A DNA stretch of 64,000 nt from Bacteroidota bacterium (GCA_040388375.1 JAZKBU010000004.1:62001-126000); one strand, 5' to 3'; shown: positions 44,347 through 54,346, numbered from the stretch's first letter. Translations and numbers: made by a program. Notes: generated by a model not told the origin, from the letters alone.

Positions 44347-45138
44347 ATGACCACTCAAACCATGTATCAAACCATTTTAACTGAGGTAAAAAACAATATT
44401 TTTTACATAACCATTAACCGTGAAGCAAAATTAAATGCTTTAAATATTCAAACACTAACTGATATTAAAAATGCGGTATTAAGCATTTATGATGAAGCAG
44501 AAGTTAGGGGTGTAATTATTACAGGTAGTGGCAAAAAAGCATTTGCAGCCGGAGCTGACATTGCTGAATTTGCTGAATTTAACATTGACGAAGGAACTAA
44601 AATGAGCGCTGAAGGGCATGCTGTTTTACGCGCTATTGAAAACTGTCCTAAACCGGTTATTGCTGCCATTAATGGTTTTGCTTTAGGTGGTGGAAATGAA
44701 TTGGCTATGAGTTGTCATATTCGTATAGCTGCTGAAAATGCTAAATTTGGTCAACCGGAGGTTAACTTAGGTATTACTCCGGGTTATGCCGGAACGCAAC
44801 GTTTAGCTCAATTAATAGGCCGTGGAAGAGCATTGGAATTTTTAATGACTGCTGACATGATTGATGCACAAACAGCATTGCAATTAGGCTTAGTAAACCA
44901 TGTAGTACCTGCTGATTCGTTAATAGCTAAATGTGAAGAAATATTAGAAAAAGTAAAAGGTAAATCGCCTTTGGCTATTGCCAGCGTTATACGTTGTGTA
45001 AATGCTTATTACGAAAAACGTGCAGATGGAAATAATGTAGAGATTAACGAATTTGGTAATTTCTTTGGTAGCGAAGATTTTATTGAAGGAACTAAAGCTT
45101 TCTTAGAAAGACGTCCTGCTAATTTCAAAGGAAAATAA
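44347..45138 (+). CDS. Enoyl-CoA hydratase/isomerase (crotonase family)
   Basis: 263 residues; hydrates or isomerises enoyl-CoA in fatty-acid or 3-hydroxybutyrate metabolism. Crotonase motifs: AFAAGADIAEF (oxyanion hole), NGFALGGGNELAMSC with Gly-Gly, and QPEVNLGITPGYAGT carrying a catalytic Glu. Length fits monofunctional enzymes. The start is ATG 44347; an in-frame ATG at 44362 is also possible. It precedes a tight terminator, so it is a single gene. The true substrate among enoyl-CoA species cannot be read from sequence. Confidence 0.92.
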   Translation: MTTQTMYQTILTEVKNNIFYITINREAKLNALNIQTLTDIKNAVLSIYDEAEVRGVIITGSGKKAFAAGADIAEFAEFNIDEGTKMSAEGHAVLRAIENCPKPVIAAINGFALGGGNELAMSCHIRIAAENAKFGQPEVNLGITPGYAGTQRLAQLIGRGRALEFLMTADMIDAQTALQLGLVNHVVPADSLIAKCEEILEKVKGKSPLAIASVIRCVNAYYEKRADGNNVEINEFGNFFGSEDFIEGTKAFLERRPANFKGK

Positions 45139-45147
45139 TATAAATAG

Positions 45148-45174
45148 AAAGCTGCTTTTTAAGCAGCTTTTTTT
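45148..45174 (+). terminator. Terminator after the enoyl-CoA hydratase gene
   Basis: Perfect 10-bp stem AAAGCTGCTT/AAGCAGCTTT (45148-45157 with 45161-45170), 3-base loop, T-run. Confidence 0.9.
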
Positions 45175-45228
45175 ATGTTTGTTTAATAAAAAAGATACAG
45201 TTAATTGTAGGTTTAAAATAAATAATTT

Positions 45229-45732
45229 ATGAAACAGGTAGGAATTATAATGGGCAGTGATAGCGACTTAGAGGTAATGAAAGAGGCTGCTAATATTTTG
45301 GATGAATTTAATATAGCTTACGAAATAACTGTAGTGTCGGCTCACAGAACCCCTGAACGCATGTTTACTTATGCAAAAGAGGCCAGAGATAGAGGTATTA
45401 AAGTAATTATAGCAGGGGCAGGCGGAGCAGCGCATTTACCAGGTATGGTAGCCAGTATTACCACATTACCTGTTATAGGCGTTCCTGTTAAACTTAAAAC
45501 AATGGATGGCTTAGATTCTTTATTATCTATTGTGCAAATGCCCGGAGGTGTGCCTGTAGCTACTGTAGCCATTAACAATGCAAAAAATGCCGGTATTTTA
45601 GCAGCTCAAATAATTGGCACTTTCAATGATGATATAGCGAAGCAGTTGCAAGACTATAAGGATAAAATGAAAGTGGAAGTGGAGAAAAAAGCGGCTATTG
45701 TAGAAAAGGGTAGAAATAAAATTGGCTACTAA
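45229..45732 (+). CDS. purE: N5-carboxyaminoimidazole ribonucleotide mutase
   Basis: Purine synthesis enzyme that moves the carboxyl of N5-CAIR to C4. 167 residues. The class I signature [21 protein letters not shown] and [12 protein letters not shown] place it as the mutase that needs PurK. No purK is adjacent, although the two often pair. Terminators and the convergent gene isolate it as a single-gene unit. Confidence 0.96.
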   Translation: MKQVGIIMGSDSDLEVMKEAANILDEFNIAYEITVVSAHRTPERMFTYAKEARDRGIKVIIAGAGGAAHLPGMVASITTLPVIGVPVKLKTMDGLDSLLSIVQMPGGVPVATVAINNAKNAGILAAQIIGTFNDDIAKQLQDYKDKMKVEVEKKAAIVEKGRNKIGY

Positions 45733-45739
45733 TTAACTT

Positions 45740-46150
45740 TTAAAAACTTCTGTTTTCAGCCACCCACTTTTTTATATAGTCGGCTATATCGTGAGTGTTA
45801 GTGCCCGGAGTAAATAATTTGCCTACTCCTTGTTTTGTTAGTTCCACAATATCTTCATCGGGAATAATACCACCCCCTGTTAGCAACACATCGTTCATGC
45901 CTTCTTTTTCCATCAGGGTTAAAAGCTTGGGGAAAACGGTATTGTGTGCACCTGAAAGTATACTTACTCCTATTGCATCCACATCTTCCTGTAAAGCTGC
46001 CTGTACTACCATTTCGGGTGTTTGACGCAAGCCTGTATATATTACTTCCATACCAGCATCGCGTAAGGCCGTTGCAATTACTTTTGCGCCTCTGTCATGA
46101 CCATCTAAACCGACCTTTGCTACTAAAACTCTAATGGGGCGTTGTTGCAT
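45740..46150 (-). CDS. Stand-alone cobalamin-binding domain protein (methylmalonyl-CoA mutase C-terminal type)
   Basis: 136 residues made of only the B12-binding domain: [17 protein letters not shown] contains DxHxxG (His as lower axial cobalt ligand), [10 protein letters not shown] matches SxL, and LLTGGGIIP matches GG. It is equivalent to the small subunit or C-terminal domain of acyl-CoA mutases. Without its catalytic TIM-barrel partner nearby it cannot act alone. It is third in a minus-strand unit after gltX and a lipoprotein, with a 2-base gap to the latter. Confidence 0.92.
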   Translation of the reverse strand: MQQRPIRVLVAKVGLDGHDRGAKVIATALRDAGMEVIYTGLRQTPEMVVQAALQEDVDAIGVSILSGAHNTVFPKLLTLMEKEGMNDVLLTGGGIIPDEDIVELTKQGVGKLFTPGTNTHDIADYIKKWVAENRSF

Positions 46151-46152
46151 AT

Positions 46153-46782
46153 CTATTTCTTCTTTTTGGTAATAATTTTATCGAACTTAATAACTATTTG
46201 TGGCTTTTCTTTTTCTATATATGTCAAAAACTTGGTGTCGTTCATTTCATAATATTTTAAGGTATCACCATTAAATGTATAAAAGGTTTCGCGTTCAGCC
46301 GTGGGTAATGTATTGATAGTAGTTTTATGCTGTTTATACTTGGCAATAAAATTTAAGTATTTAGAAAGCTTATCATCGCTGAGTTTGTCAACACCCATAT
46401 AAGGCATATAATGTAACCCAGCTTTTAATATTTTAAAATAGCCTAAAGTCCAATAGCCATTATTCGCTTTCTTTTTTGAGCTTAACACATAGTAATTACC
46501 CAGCTTTGAAAGCACTAAACTATCTGACAAAACATTATCTAATTCAGCTGTTTTATTTACTTCATGTATACTGTTTCCATCTATGGTTAAATATAAAATA
46601 CTATCCATTTTTTTACCACCCAGCAACTCATTAAAAAAACCGGTATTCAGTTTATAATTGCCTTGCATTTCTTTTGGAAATGAATGTAGTTTTAGTCCGG
46701 GCCACTTATCAAACGTATTATTGCTTCCACACGAAACAATAATAAAAAGAGCAGCTATCAATATTGGTTTAATCAGTTTCAT
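46153..46782 (-). CDS. Hypothetical lipoprotein
   Basis: 209 residues with a lipoprotein signal ([15 protein letters not shown]-like: [18 protein letters not shown], Cys18). The mature chain repeats short Asp/Asn-rich beta-like elements ([31 protein letters not shown]) and ends in a Lys run. The family is not recognised. It overlaps the stop of gltX by 4 bases, a tight coupling, and is followed by the B12-binding protein. A role in either pathway is unproven. Confidence 0.75.
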   Translation of the reverse strand: MKLIKPILIAALFIIVSCGSNNTFDKWPGLKLHSFPKEMQGNYKLNTGFFNELLGGKKMDSILYLTIDGNSIHEVNKTAELDNVLSDSLVLSKLGNYYVLSSKKKANNGYWTLGYFKILKAGLHYMPYMGVDKLSDDKLSKYLNFIAKYKQHKTTINTLPTAERETFYTFNGDTLKYYEMNDTKFLTYIEKEKPQIVIKFDKIITKKKK

Positions 46783-48311
46783 AATTTAATATTATTTATA
46801 GCATTTTGTAATCTGTTGGTGGTTGATTGCTTTCCAAATAAGGAAGCCATTTCAAACAAAGGTGGTCCACCCGCCACACCTGTTAAACTTACCCTGAACA
46901 ATTGTAAAAAGTCTTTGCTGGCTACTTCGTTTTTAGCCAGCACTTCATTGTACACTTGTTCTATGGCTGCTGCATTAAAATCGTTTAAAGCATTGAATCC
47001 TGCTAATAAATCATTTAACACAATGCTAGATTTTTCGTTCCAGCGTTTTTTTATAACGGTTTCATCGTATGTTGTTGGCTCTACAAAAAAGTAACTACTG
47101 TAATCCCACAACTCTTTTACAAAGCTTATTTTTTCTTTTACCAAACCACACACACGCTCTATAAATTCATCAGATGCCTTTATATTTCTTTCTGCCAACT
47201 GTTTAGTTAATTCAGCTGCTAATATTTTATTATCAACTTTACGTACATACTGTTGGTTATACCATTTGGCTTTATTCTGATCAAACTTCGCACCATGTTT
47301 ACTAATACGTTCAATGGTAAAAGCATCTATTAACTCTTGCATGGTAAAAAGCTCTTGTGTAGTACCAGGATTCCAACCTAAAAATGCCAATAAATTAACT
47401 ACTGCTTCGGGTAAATAACCACTTTGTTTATATCCGCTTGAAATTTCATTGGTAAATGGATCTTGCCACTCTATTGGAAAAACAGGAAAACCTAATTTAT
47501 CTCCATCGCGCTTGCTTAATTTACCATTACCGTCTGGTTTTAACAATAGCGGTAAGTGGGCAAACTTAGGCATTACACTTTCCCAACCTAAATATTTATA
47601 TAACAATACGTGCAGCGGTGCTGATGGCAACCATTCTTCACCCCTAATTACATGGGTTATCTGCATGGTATAATCATCAACAATATTTGCCATGTGATAA
47701 GTGGGCATTCCATCTGACTTGTATAAAACTTTATCGTCCATGGTAGAGGTATTTACAGTAACCCAACCTCTTATTTCATCATGAAACTTAACTTCTTCTT
47801 TTCTGGGTAATTTAATACGCACCACATAAGCATCACCATTGTCTAATTTACGTTTGGTTTCATCTTCTGATAGCGTTAAACTGTTTTTCATGGTGCTGCG
47901 TGTTATGGTATCGTATTTCGCATCTACATTACTGGCCTTTAAACGCTCGCGCATTCCGTCTAATTCTTCTGCAGTATCAAAAGCATAATAAGCAAAACCA
48001 TCGTTAATTAATTGGTCAACATATTGCTTATACATGGCTTTACGCTCGCTTTGGCGGTAAGGTGCATGTGGACCTTCTCCAAAACCAACACCTTCGTTGG
48101 GCTCAATTCCCACCCATTTTAAGCTTTCTATAATATAGTTTTCAGCACCCGGTACAAAACGGCCTTGGTCCGTATCTTCTATGCGCAGAATAAAATCTCC
48201 GCCATGTTTTTTTGCAAATAAATAATTGTATAAAGCCGTGCGTACACCACCAATGTGTAATGGCCCTGTTGGACTAGGGGCAAATCTTACTCTTACTTTT
48301 CTTTCTGTCAT
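46779..48311 (-). CDS. gltX: Glutamyl-tRNA synthetase
   Basis: Class I aminoacyl-tRNA synthetase charging tRNA-Glu. 510 residues from ATG 48311, giving MTERKVRVRFAPSPTGPLHIGG; a TTG at 48323 would only add four. HIGH motif PLHIGGVRTAL and KLSKRDG (KMSKS) are both present, and TYHMANIVDDYTMQITHVIRGEEW is the tRNA/amino acid region. TAtcTTcG at 48323-48330 on the minus strand may be its -7 element. First gene of the unit with a lipoprotein and a B12-binding protein. Confidence 0.97.
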   Translation of the reverse strand: MTERKVRVRFAPSPTGPLHIGGVRTALYNYLFAKKHGGDFILRIEDTDQGRFVPGAENYIIESLKWVGIEPNEGVGFGEGPHAPYRQSERKAMYKQYVDQLINDGFAYYAFDTAEELDGMRERLKASNVDAKYDTITRSTMKNSLTLSEDETKRKLDNGDAYVVRIKLPRKEEVKFHDEIRGWVTVNTSTMDDKVLYKSDGMPTYHMANIVDDYTMQITHVIRGEEWLPSAPLHVLLYKYLGWESVMPKFAHLPLLLKPDGNGKLSKRDGDKLGFPVFPIEWQDPFTNEISSGYKQSGYLPEAVVNLLAFLGWNPGTTQELFTMQELIDAFTIERISKHGAKFDQNKAKWYNQQYVRKVDNKILAAELTKQLAERNIKASDEFIERVCGLVKEKISFVKELWDYSSYFFVEPTTYDETVIKKRWNEKSSIVLNDLLAGFNALNDFNAAAIEQVYNEVLAKNEVASKDFLQLFRVSLTGVAGGPPLFEMASLFGKQSTTNRLQNAINNIKL

Positions 48312-48451
48312 AATTGATGGCACGAAGATAAGAATGATTTGAAGATTGGAAAATGCTTTTTATTGAGTTAAATACTTTTAGCTGCCTGTTGAAAATAACC
48401 TAATAACAAAATACAATATTGGTTGTTATTTGTACATTATATTTTAAGTAT

Positions 48452-49246
48452 ATGAACCAATACGAAACCTTACTTAAGCATGTGTACACAACAGGTGCTG
48501 ATAAAAGCGACAGAACAGGCACGGGCACACGCAGTATTTTTGGTGCTCAGTTACGCTTTAACTTAAGTGAGGGATTTCCTTTAATCAGTTCGAAAAAAGT
48601 ACATTTAAAATCAATCATTCACGAATTGCTTTGGTTTATAAAAGGCGAAACCAATACTAAATATTTAACGGATAACGGTGTGCGTATTTGGGACGAATGG
48701 GCTGATAAAGATGGTAACTTAGGCCCTGTTTATGGACATCAATGGCGTAACTGGCCTAAACCTGACGGTGGGCACATAGACCAGTTAAGTGAAGTAATTG
48801 AAACACTTAAAAAAAATCCTGATAGCCGAAGAATTATAGTAAGTGCCTGGAATGTAGCAGACTTACCCAAAATGGCTTTAATGCCTTGCCATGCTTTTTT
48901 TCAATTTTACGTTGCCAATGGTAAGTTAAGTTGCCAGCTATACCAACGTAGTGCTGATATGTTTTTAGGTGTTCCTTTTAACATAGCCAGCTATGCTTTG
49001 TTAACTTTAATGATAGCGCAAGTATGTGATTTAGAACCGGGTGATTTTATACACACTTTTGGTGATGCCCATATTTACAATAACCATTTTGAACAAGTAG
49101 CGTTACAATTAACAAGAGACTTAAGACCCTACCCTACCATGAAAATTAATCCGGCAGTAAAATCTATTTTTGATTTTACATACGATGATTTTCAATTAGA
49201 AAATTATAACCCGCACCCAGCTATTAAAGGAGATGTAGCTGTATAA
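48452..49246 (+). CDS. thyA: Thymidylate synthase
   Basis: Converts dUMP to dTMP with methylene-tetrahydrofolate. The 264 residues match E. coli ThyA length, from ATG 48452 ([15 protein letters not shown]); the upstream start at 48419 is rejected. [12 protein letters not shown], the nucleophile Cys in [30 protein letters not shown] and [13 protein letters not shown]-type region ([14 protein letters not shown]) are all present. recR starts 15 bases after the stop. Confidence 0.97.
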   Translation: MNQYETLLKHVYTTGADKSDRTGTGTRSIFGAQLRFNLSEGFPLISSKKVHLKSIIHELLWFIKGETNTKYLTDNGVRIWDEWADKDGNLGPVYGHQWRNWPKPDGGHIDQLSEVIETLKKNPDSRRIIVSAWNVADLPKMALMPCHAFFQFYVANGKLSCQLYQRSADMFLGVPFNIASYALLTLMIAQVCDLEPGDFIHTFGDAHIYNNHFEQVALQLTRDLRPYPTMKINPAVKSIFDFTYDDFQLENYNPHPAIKGDVAV

Positions 49247-49261
49247 AAACAGCCTTTACAC

Positions 49262-49867
49262 ATGAATTTTTCGTCAGCATTATTAGAAGAAGCCGTTAAT
49301 CAATTATCGAAGTTTCCGGGTGTAGGAAAAAAATCGGCTTTGCGTATGGTTTTACATATACTGAAACAACAACCTCAGGATGTTATTAAACTGGCACAGG
49401 CTATTGAATTAGTGCGTACGCAAATAAAATACTGCAAACAATGCCACAACGTAAGCGATGGCGATATATGTGCGATATGTGCCAATCATAAAAGAAACAA
49501 GCAAATTATTTGTGTAGTGGAGGATTTACGCGATGTAATGGCTATTGAAAACACATCGCAATTCAATGGTTTATACCATGTTTTAGGTGGTGTTATATCG
49601 CCCATTAATGGTATTGGCCCTGACGATTTGCATATTGACTCATTAATAACCCGCGTGGACAATGATGTACCGACAGAATTGATAATAGCCTTAAGCGCCA
49701 CTCCCGAAGGTGATACCACCACTTTCTATTTATCGAAAAAATTAGCGCATTTACCCGTTCATATTTCAACCATTAGTCGTGGTATTGCTATTGGTGGCGA
49801 ATTAGAATATGCTGATGAAATTACTTTAGGCCGCAGTATTGTGAGTAGAATTCCTTACGGGAAATAA
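49262..49867 (+). CDS. recR: Recombination mediator protein RecR
   Basis: 201-residue ring-forming protein that, with RecO/RecF, loads RecA onto gapped DNA. Helix-hairpin-helix LSKFPGVGKKSALRM, zinc finger CKQCHNVSDGDICAIC, Toprim motif VVEDLRDVMAIE and a C-terminal Walker-like turn are in order. Length is normal. It is co-transcribed with thyA by spacing. Confidence 0.97.
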   Translation: MNFSSALLEEAVNQLSKFPGVGKKSALRMVLHILKQQPQDVIKLAQAIELVRTQIKYCKQCHNVSDGDICAICANHKRNKQIICVVEDLRDVMAIENTSQFNGLYHVLGGVISPINGIGPDDLHIDSLITRVDNDVPTELIIALSATPEGDTTTFYLSKKLAHLPVHISTISRGIAIGGELEYADEITLGRSIVSRIPYGK

Positions 49868-49927
49868 GTTTACATTTGAAATAACCCCCTTCTAATTTAT
49901 TATCGTGATACAAATATTTTTTTACTA

Positions 49928-50839
49928 ATGAGCAAAGCCTTTCTTATTTTTACAATCCTCCTAATATTTAGTTGTTCCGAATCCAAAATTCTAACTGATA
50001 AAGTGAGAAAACACAAAGAATTTAAAATTGCAGCACCAGGAGTAATTTGGATGAAAGATAGTTCATTAATAGATGAAACAGAAGTTACAAACTTACAATA
50101 CCTAGAATATTGCTTTTGGATTTATAGAACAAACGGATATAAAGAATATTTAAAAACCTTACCCGACACAAGCTGCTGGCTAAAAGACAACTACACTACA
50201 GATATTAATTTTTCAGATGTTTACTTCAGATATCCTGCTTATAGGGATTACCCCATAGTTGGAATTAGTTATGAACAAGCTGCTAATTATTGTGCATGGA
50301 GAACAGACATGGTAAATCTTATGTTTTTTATTAGAGACCATAAAAACTTCAAATGGGATTTTGATAGTTTATACAATATTCCTATTTATGTTGAGTACCG
50401 TTTACCTACAAAAGAGGAATGGGAATATGCTGCTAAAGCAGGATTAGACGAAAAAGAGTACCCATTGGGATTTGTCAGTCTATTTACAAAAAATAATATC
50501 CCCGCAGCCAATACTAAAGAGTACTATAATCTAACTAAATTAAACAAAAAACTTAAAGATTCAACCTACTTTAAAATATTAGCTCCAACTGAAAATGTTA
50601 TTTTTGGTAAACGCAATAAATATGGTTATTTCAATATATTAGGCAACGTATCCGAAATGGTCAGTGATAGCTTAATCATGGGCTTAAATTATCAAACGTA
50701 TTTAACAGGACAGCCTCTTTATGAAAATGGTTATTCTATTTCAAAAAATGTAAAATATTTAGGCCCAAAATCTTGGCTGGGCTTTAGATGCATTTGCATC
50801 ATACTACCAGAAATTAAATATAAAAAAACAAGATACTAA
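49928..50839 (+). CDS. FGE-fold (SUMF1-like) lipoprotein, non-catalytic type
   Basis: 303 residues. Short lipoprotein signal (MSKAFLIFTILLIFSC, Cys16), then the sulfatase-modifying-factor fold: DETEVTNLQYLEYC, YPIVGISYEQAANYCAWRT, YRLPTKEEWEYAAKAG, GNVSEMVSD, LGFRC. The Cys pair that makes formylglycine in true FGE lies just before GFRC; here that stretch (KYLGPKSWLGFRC) has no partner Cys. In Bacteroidota the fold is used by GldJ and GldK of the gliding/type IX machinery, but those are longer and this copy stands alone. The likely role is structural or binding. Confidence 0.82.
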   Translation: MSKAFLIFTILLIFSCSESKILTDKVRKHKEFKIAAPGVIWMKDSSLIDETEVTNLQYLEYCFWIYRTNGYKEYLKTLPDTSCWLKDNYTTDINFSDVYFRYPAYRDYPIVGISYEQAANYCAWRTDMVNLMFFIRDHKNFKWDFDSLYNIPIYVEYRLPTKEEWEYAAKAGLDEKEYPLGFVSLFTKNNIPAANTKEYYNLTKLNKKLKDSTYFKILAPTENVIFGKRNKYGYFNILGNVSEMVSDSLIMGLNYQTYLTGQPLYENGYSISKNVKYLGPKSWLGFRCICIILPEIKYKKTRY

Positions 50840-50850
50840 TTTAAGAGTGT

Positions 50851-52206
50851 TTATTTCTTAACTTCAAACAACGCTTCTTTGCTTACTTTTTTAACTGCAT
50901 CGCCATGTTTCAATGTTTTTGAAATAGTGGCATAAGGCCCACTTACCACTTCGTCTATTTTAGTTAGACCGCTTGTAATTTCAATGTATTTATCATCCTG
51001 AATACCGGTAGTAATTTTTCTGATGCTGGCTTTGCCATTTACATTACAAAACACCACTTCTATTTCGTCTTTTTTGCTTTCTGCCACACTAGTATTAAAG
51101 TTTTCCTCTTTTTCTTTATCCTTTGCCGTTGTATCTAAATCATTTATGTTACGTACAGTAACAGCTTCAATAGGTATAGCCAATGCATTGGTGGCTGTTT
51201 CAGTTTGTATTTCTACACTGGCACTCATTCCGGGGCGGAACACTGCTTTACGTTTGCCAAACTTGGCTGTTAAATCGGCATAGCTACTGCGCAAAATTCT
51301 AATTTTTACTACAAAATTTGTTACCTGATCGCTGGTGGTAGCGGTAGTGGTGCTTGCACTATTGGCAATTTCTGATACAATACCTTTAAATTTTCTGGTT
51401 CCATAAGCATCTACCTGAATTAAGGTAGTATCGCCTAAACCAACTTTTATAATATCGTTTTCGTTTACATCCACACTTACTTCCATTTCGTTTAAATTGG
51501 CTATACGCATCATTTCAGTTCCCGCCATTTGCGATGTACCTACTACCCTTTCTCCCTTCTCTACTTTTAACGATGAAACGGTTCCGTTTACTGGTGCAAA
51601 TATTTCTGTACGGGTTAGGTTTTTCTGGCTTTCTTTTAATGAAGCCTCAAAGCTTCTTACATTAAAATCGGCTCCAGTAACTGTTTGTTTTGCTGCTTCT
51701 ACTTCTGCCTTCGAGTTTTTATAGGTTGATGTAGCGGTTTCTAATTCGGCCTCACTGATTAATTTTTGATCGGACATTTTTTTATTGCGTGAAAATTGCT
51801 TTTCTACTTCCGCAAAACGAGCTTCAGCTTGCATTAAACGAGCTTTACTTCCTGCCAAATTAGCCTTGGCGTTACTTAAAGAAGCGTTGGTTCTATCCAA
51901 GGCTGACATATACAATTCAGGGTCAATCCTTGCTAATAATTGTCCGGCACGCACTGAATCACCTTCTTTTACATATAGCTCACGAATCTCTCCACTTACA
52001 TCTGAACTTATTTTTACTTCTGTTTCAGGTTGTATTTTTCCATTGGCACTTACGGTTTCCACTATAGTGCGCAATTCTACTTTGGCCATACTCACTTTTA
52101 TTTCATCTTTAGCACCAAACCAACCTGCGTTTTTACCAGCTACAGCCAATATAATAAGTGCCAAAACAGCAATACCTAATATTTTTAAAGTTCTATTCTT
52201 TTTCAT
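50851..52206 (-). CDS. Periplasmic adaptor of an efflux system (HlyD/MacA-RND type)
   Basis: 451 residues. A signal anchor (ILGIAVLALIILAVAGKNAG) is followed by a barrel/lipoyl half-motif KIQPETEVKISSDVSGEI and REGDSVRAGQLLARIDPELY-like (VKEGDSVRAGQLL), a long helical hairpin of about 100 residues, the second lipoyl half TEIFAPVNGTVSSL, and a beta-barrel domain. It bridges an inner-membrane pump to TolC. The acidic loop in the last third (DTTAKDKEKEENFN) is unusual but common in Bacteroidota. The gene follows TolC by 20 bases; no pump gene follows. Confidence 0.92.
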   Translation of the reverse strand: MKKNRTLKILGIAVLALIILAVAGKNAGWFGAKDEIKVSMAKVELRTIVETVSANGKIQPETEVKISSDVSGEIRELYVKEGDSVRAGQLLARIDPELYMSALDRTNASLSNAKANLAGSKARLMQAEARFAEVEKQFSRNKKMSDQKLISEAELETATSTYKNSKAEVEAAKQTVTGADFNVRSFEASLKESQKNLTRTEIFAPVNGTVSSLKVEKGERVVGTSQMAGTEMMRIANLNEMEVSVDVNENDIIKVGLGDTTLIQVDAYGTRKFKGIVSEIANSASTTTATTSDQVTNFVVKIRILRSSYADLTAKFGKRKAVFRPGMSASVEIQTETATNALAIPIEAVTVRNINDLDTTAKDKEKEENFNTSVAESKKDEIEVVFCNVNGKASIRKITTGIQDDKYIEITSGLTKIDEVVSGPYATISKTLKHGDAVKKVSKEALFEVKK

Positions 52207-52226
52207 TTCGATTCCTTTTACAATTA

Positions 52227-53654
52227 TTAATTCAACGGCTTGCCACTATAAAAATCTAATACTTTTTTACGAAAAACCAATTCGTATTTAGCTTGTAAAT
52301 AGTCGCTTTCTGCTTTTACAAAAGCATTTTTAGAAGCCAGGTAATCAGCAGTATTTAAACCTCCTAACTCAAACTGTTTCTCACTTATATCCAACGCTTC
52401 TTTATTTGATTCGAATGTTTTTTGAGCTGCAACATAACGTTGTTGTGCGTTTTTAAAGTTCAAATAAGCGGTATTGATATTTTTAAATAAATTCTGTTGG
52501 GTTTGCCTTTCTGTTAACTTAGCCGTTTCCATTTGTATATTGGCTTTTTGCACGTTGGTATTAACAGACCAATTATTAAAAATAGGTAGTGATAAGGTAA
52601 AGCCAATACTAGTACCAAAGTTTTTGCTAAACTGACTACCAAAAGATACGGTTTCTGTACTTCCATAAACTGGTCTAATGGTATTTACCACCTGATTGGT
52701 TCCGTCTACAAAACCAACCGGAACATTTATAAAGGTTGGGGAGCCTATTCCCTGTGTATTTAAGGTGGTATAAAATGAACTTAAGCTTGCATTTAATGAA
52801 ATACGCGGGCTCCTGCCGCCAAGGGCAACAAAATGCTGTAAATTAGCACTACGCAAACGTTGCTTAGCGGCTAAAACATCGGGGCTTTTTTTCTCAAAAT
52901 CAGTATAAATAGCTGCAGGTGTGCGTATTTCATCCTCAACCAAAACTTTATCTATATTTAAACTCGCTACTTTGTTGGCGGTGTCCGGTGCAATATCAAT
53001 TAATTGCCATAAATCTAAATACGCAGACTCTAGTAGATTTTGTTGGGTAATTAACGATAATTCTTCTGACGATAATTGTGCTTTTATTTGTAATAACCTG
53101 CTTCTATTGAGACCACCTAAATCATATAGTCTTTGCTGACGCTCTAATTGTTTGGCTGTTGACTGAACTTGTTCTTTTGCTGCTGCTACTGTTTCATTTT
53201 GCTGCATTACACGCAAATAGTTATTAGCTACATTTAATTTTAAATTGTTACGTGCATTCTCTAAATCATGCTTGCTTGCCGTATAGTCGCTTTGGCGTAA
53301 CCGACTTGTATTGGTTGTTTGAAGGCCATTAAATATTGGCATACTAGCCGATGCTCCAAGACTATTTGTTCTAAAAGCCACATTTTCTTCTGGCGTATTA
53401 GTACTTGGATTAATGTTAAAACCTGTTTGCCAATTATTAGTAGCTTGTGCATTTAAACTGGGCAATGCTGCCATTTTACTTTGCAAAACATCGGCCTTTG
53501 CAGTTTCAGTTTGCATACCTTGTTGTTTTGTTTGCAAATTATTTTGAATAGCTAAATCAATACACTCTTGCAAAGTAAATGTTCTTTGTGCCTGTGTTGT
53601 TAAGCTTATAAAGCCTGTCAAAAAAACAATCAATATAAATTTTATACTTTTCAA
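52227..53654 (-). CDS. TolC-family outer-membrane efflux protein
   Basis: 475 residues forming the trimeric outer-membrane exit duct. Signal peptide ends near LTTQAQ. TFTLQECIDLAIQNNLQ is the OEP domain start, LSLPIFNNWSVNTN the mid repeat, and the second OEP repeat with KQFELGGLNTADYLASK near the C-terminus. The start is a TTG at 53654; an in-frame stop just upstream rules out a longer start. First gene of a two-gene unit with the adaptor. Confidence 0.93.
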   Translation of the reverse strand: MKSIKFILIVFLTGFISLTTQAQRTFTLQECIDLAIQNNLQTKQQGMQTETAKADVLQSKMAALPSLNAQATNNWQTGFNINPSTNTPEENVAFRTNSLGASASMPIFNGLQTTNTSRLRQSDYTASKHDLENARNNLKLNVANNYLRVMQQNETVAAAKEQVQSTAKQLERQQRLYDLGGLNRSRLLQIKAQLSSEELSLITQQNLLESAYLDLWQLIDIAPDTANKVASLNIDKVLVEDEIRTPAAIYTDFEKKSPDVLAAKQRLRSANLQHFVALGGRSPRISLNASLSSFYTTLNTQGIGSPTFINVPVGFVDGTNQVVNTIRPVYGSTETVSFGSQFSKNFGTSIGFTLSLPIFNNWSVNTNVQKANIQMETAKLTERQTQQNLFKNINTAYLNFKNAQQRYVAAQKTFESNKEALDISEKQFELGGLNTADYLASKNAFVKAESDYLQAKYELVFRKKVLDFYSGKPLN

Positions 53655-53693
53655 TTTATTTTAAATTTTAATGGTTATGGATAATTAAATTGC

Positions 53694-54317
53694 ATGCGCA
53701 AAATAATGTTTAAATACAGAATACCTCAAATAGTTAGGTGGATATACCCAAATTATACATGGAAGGTAAAAACCCAAAGCAAAGTGGTTTATTTTACTTT
53801 TGATGATGGACCGCACCCTACTATTACCCCGTGGGTATTGGACTTATTAAAACAATACCAAGCTAAAGCTACTTTTTTTGTAGTGGGAGAAAACGTAACT
53901 AAATTCCCCGAAACCTTTCAACAAGTAATTAAAGAAGGGCATGCTGTGGGTAACCATACTTATAATCATTTGAAAGGTTGGGAAACAGAAAAGGACGATT
54001 ACATCCAAAACTTTTTGCTTTGCCAAAAACTAACCCAAACCAGTTTGTTCAGACCTCCTTATGGTAGAATTAAAAAACAACAGGCAAAAGAAATCCTGAA
54101 AACACATCAAATAATTATGTGGGATAGACTTAGCCGTGATTATGAAACGCATTTAAATATAGAAGAATCTATTCAGTCCATGAAAGCATTGCCTGCCATG
54201 GGTGCCATTTTTGTTTTCCACGACAGCGATAAAGCCTTTAACAATTTAAAAGTTCTTTTACCTGAACTTTTATCTTACTTTACCAGTAATGGTTACCGTT
54301 TTGAATTGCTTAAATAG
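53694..54317 (+). CDS. Polysaccharide deacetylase (NodB domain)
   Basis: 207-residue carbohydrate esterase family 4 protein that removes N-acetyl groups from chitin-like or peptidoglycan-type sugars. Motif 1 TFDDGPH (two metal/catalytic Asp), motif 2 HTYNH (metal His), motif 3 RPPYGR (Arg) and VFHDS (late His) are present. There is no obvious signal peptide (MRKIMFKYRIPQIVRWIYPN), though the initial stretch is hydrophobic-basic and could be membrane-associated. An in-frame ATG at 53706 is an alternative start. Substrate unknown. Confidence 0.9.
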   Translation: MRKIMFKYRIPQIVRWIYPNYTWKVKTQSKVVYFTFDDGPHPTITPWVLDLLKQYQAKATFFVVGENVTKFPETFQQVIKEGHAVGNHTYNHLKGWETEKDDYIQNFLLCQKLTQTSLFRPPYGRIKKQQAKEILKTHQIIMWDRLSRDYETHLNIEESIQSMKALPAMGAIFVFHDSDKAFNNLKVLLPELLSYFTSNGYRFELLK

Positions 54318-54346
54318 TATAAATCAATAAAAAATAAAAAATGCTG

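Noticed and set aside
49928-50839. Sulfatase-modifying enzyme assignment
   Set aside because: Catalytic Cys pair missing and no sulfatase gene nearby, so only the fold is named.
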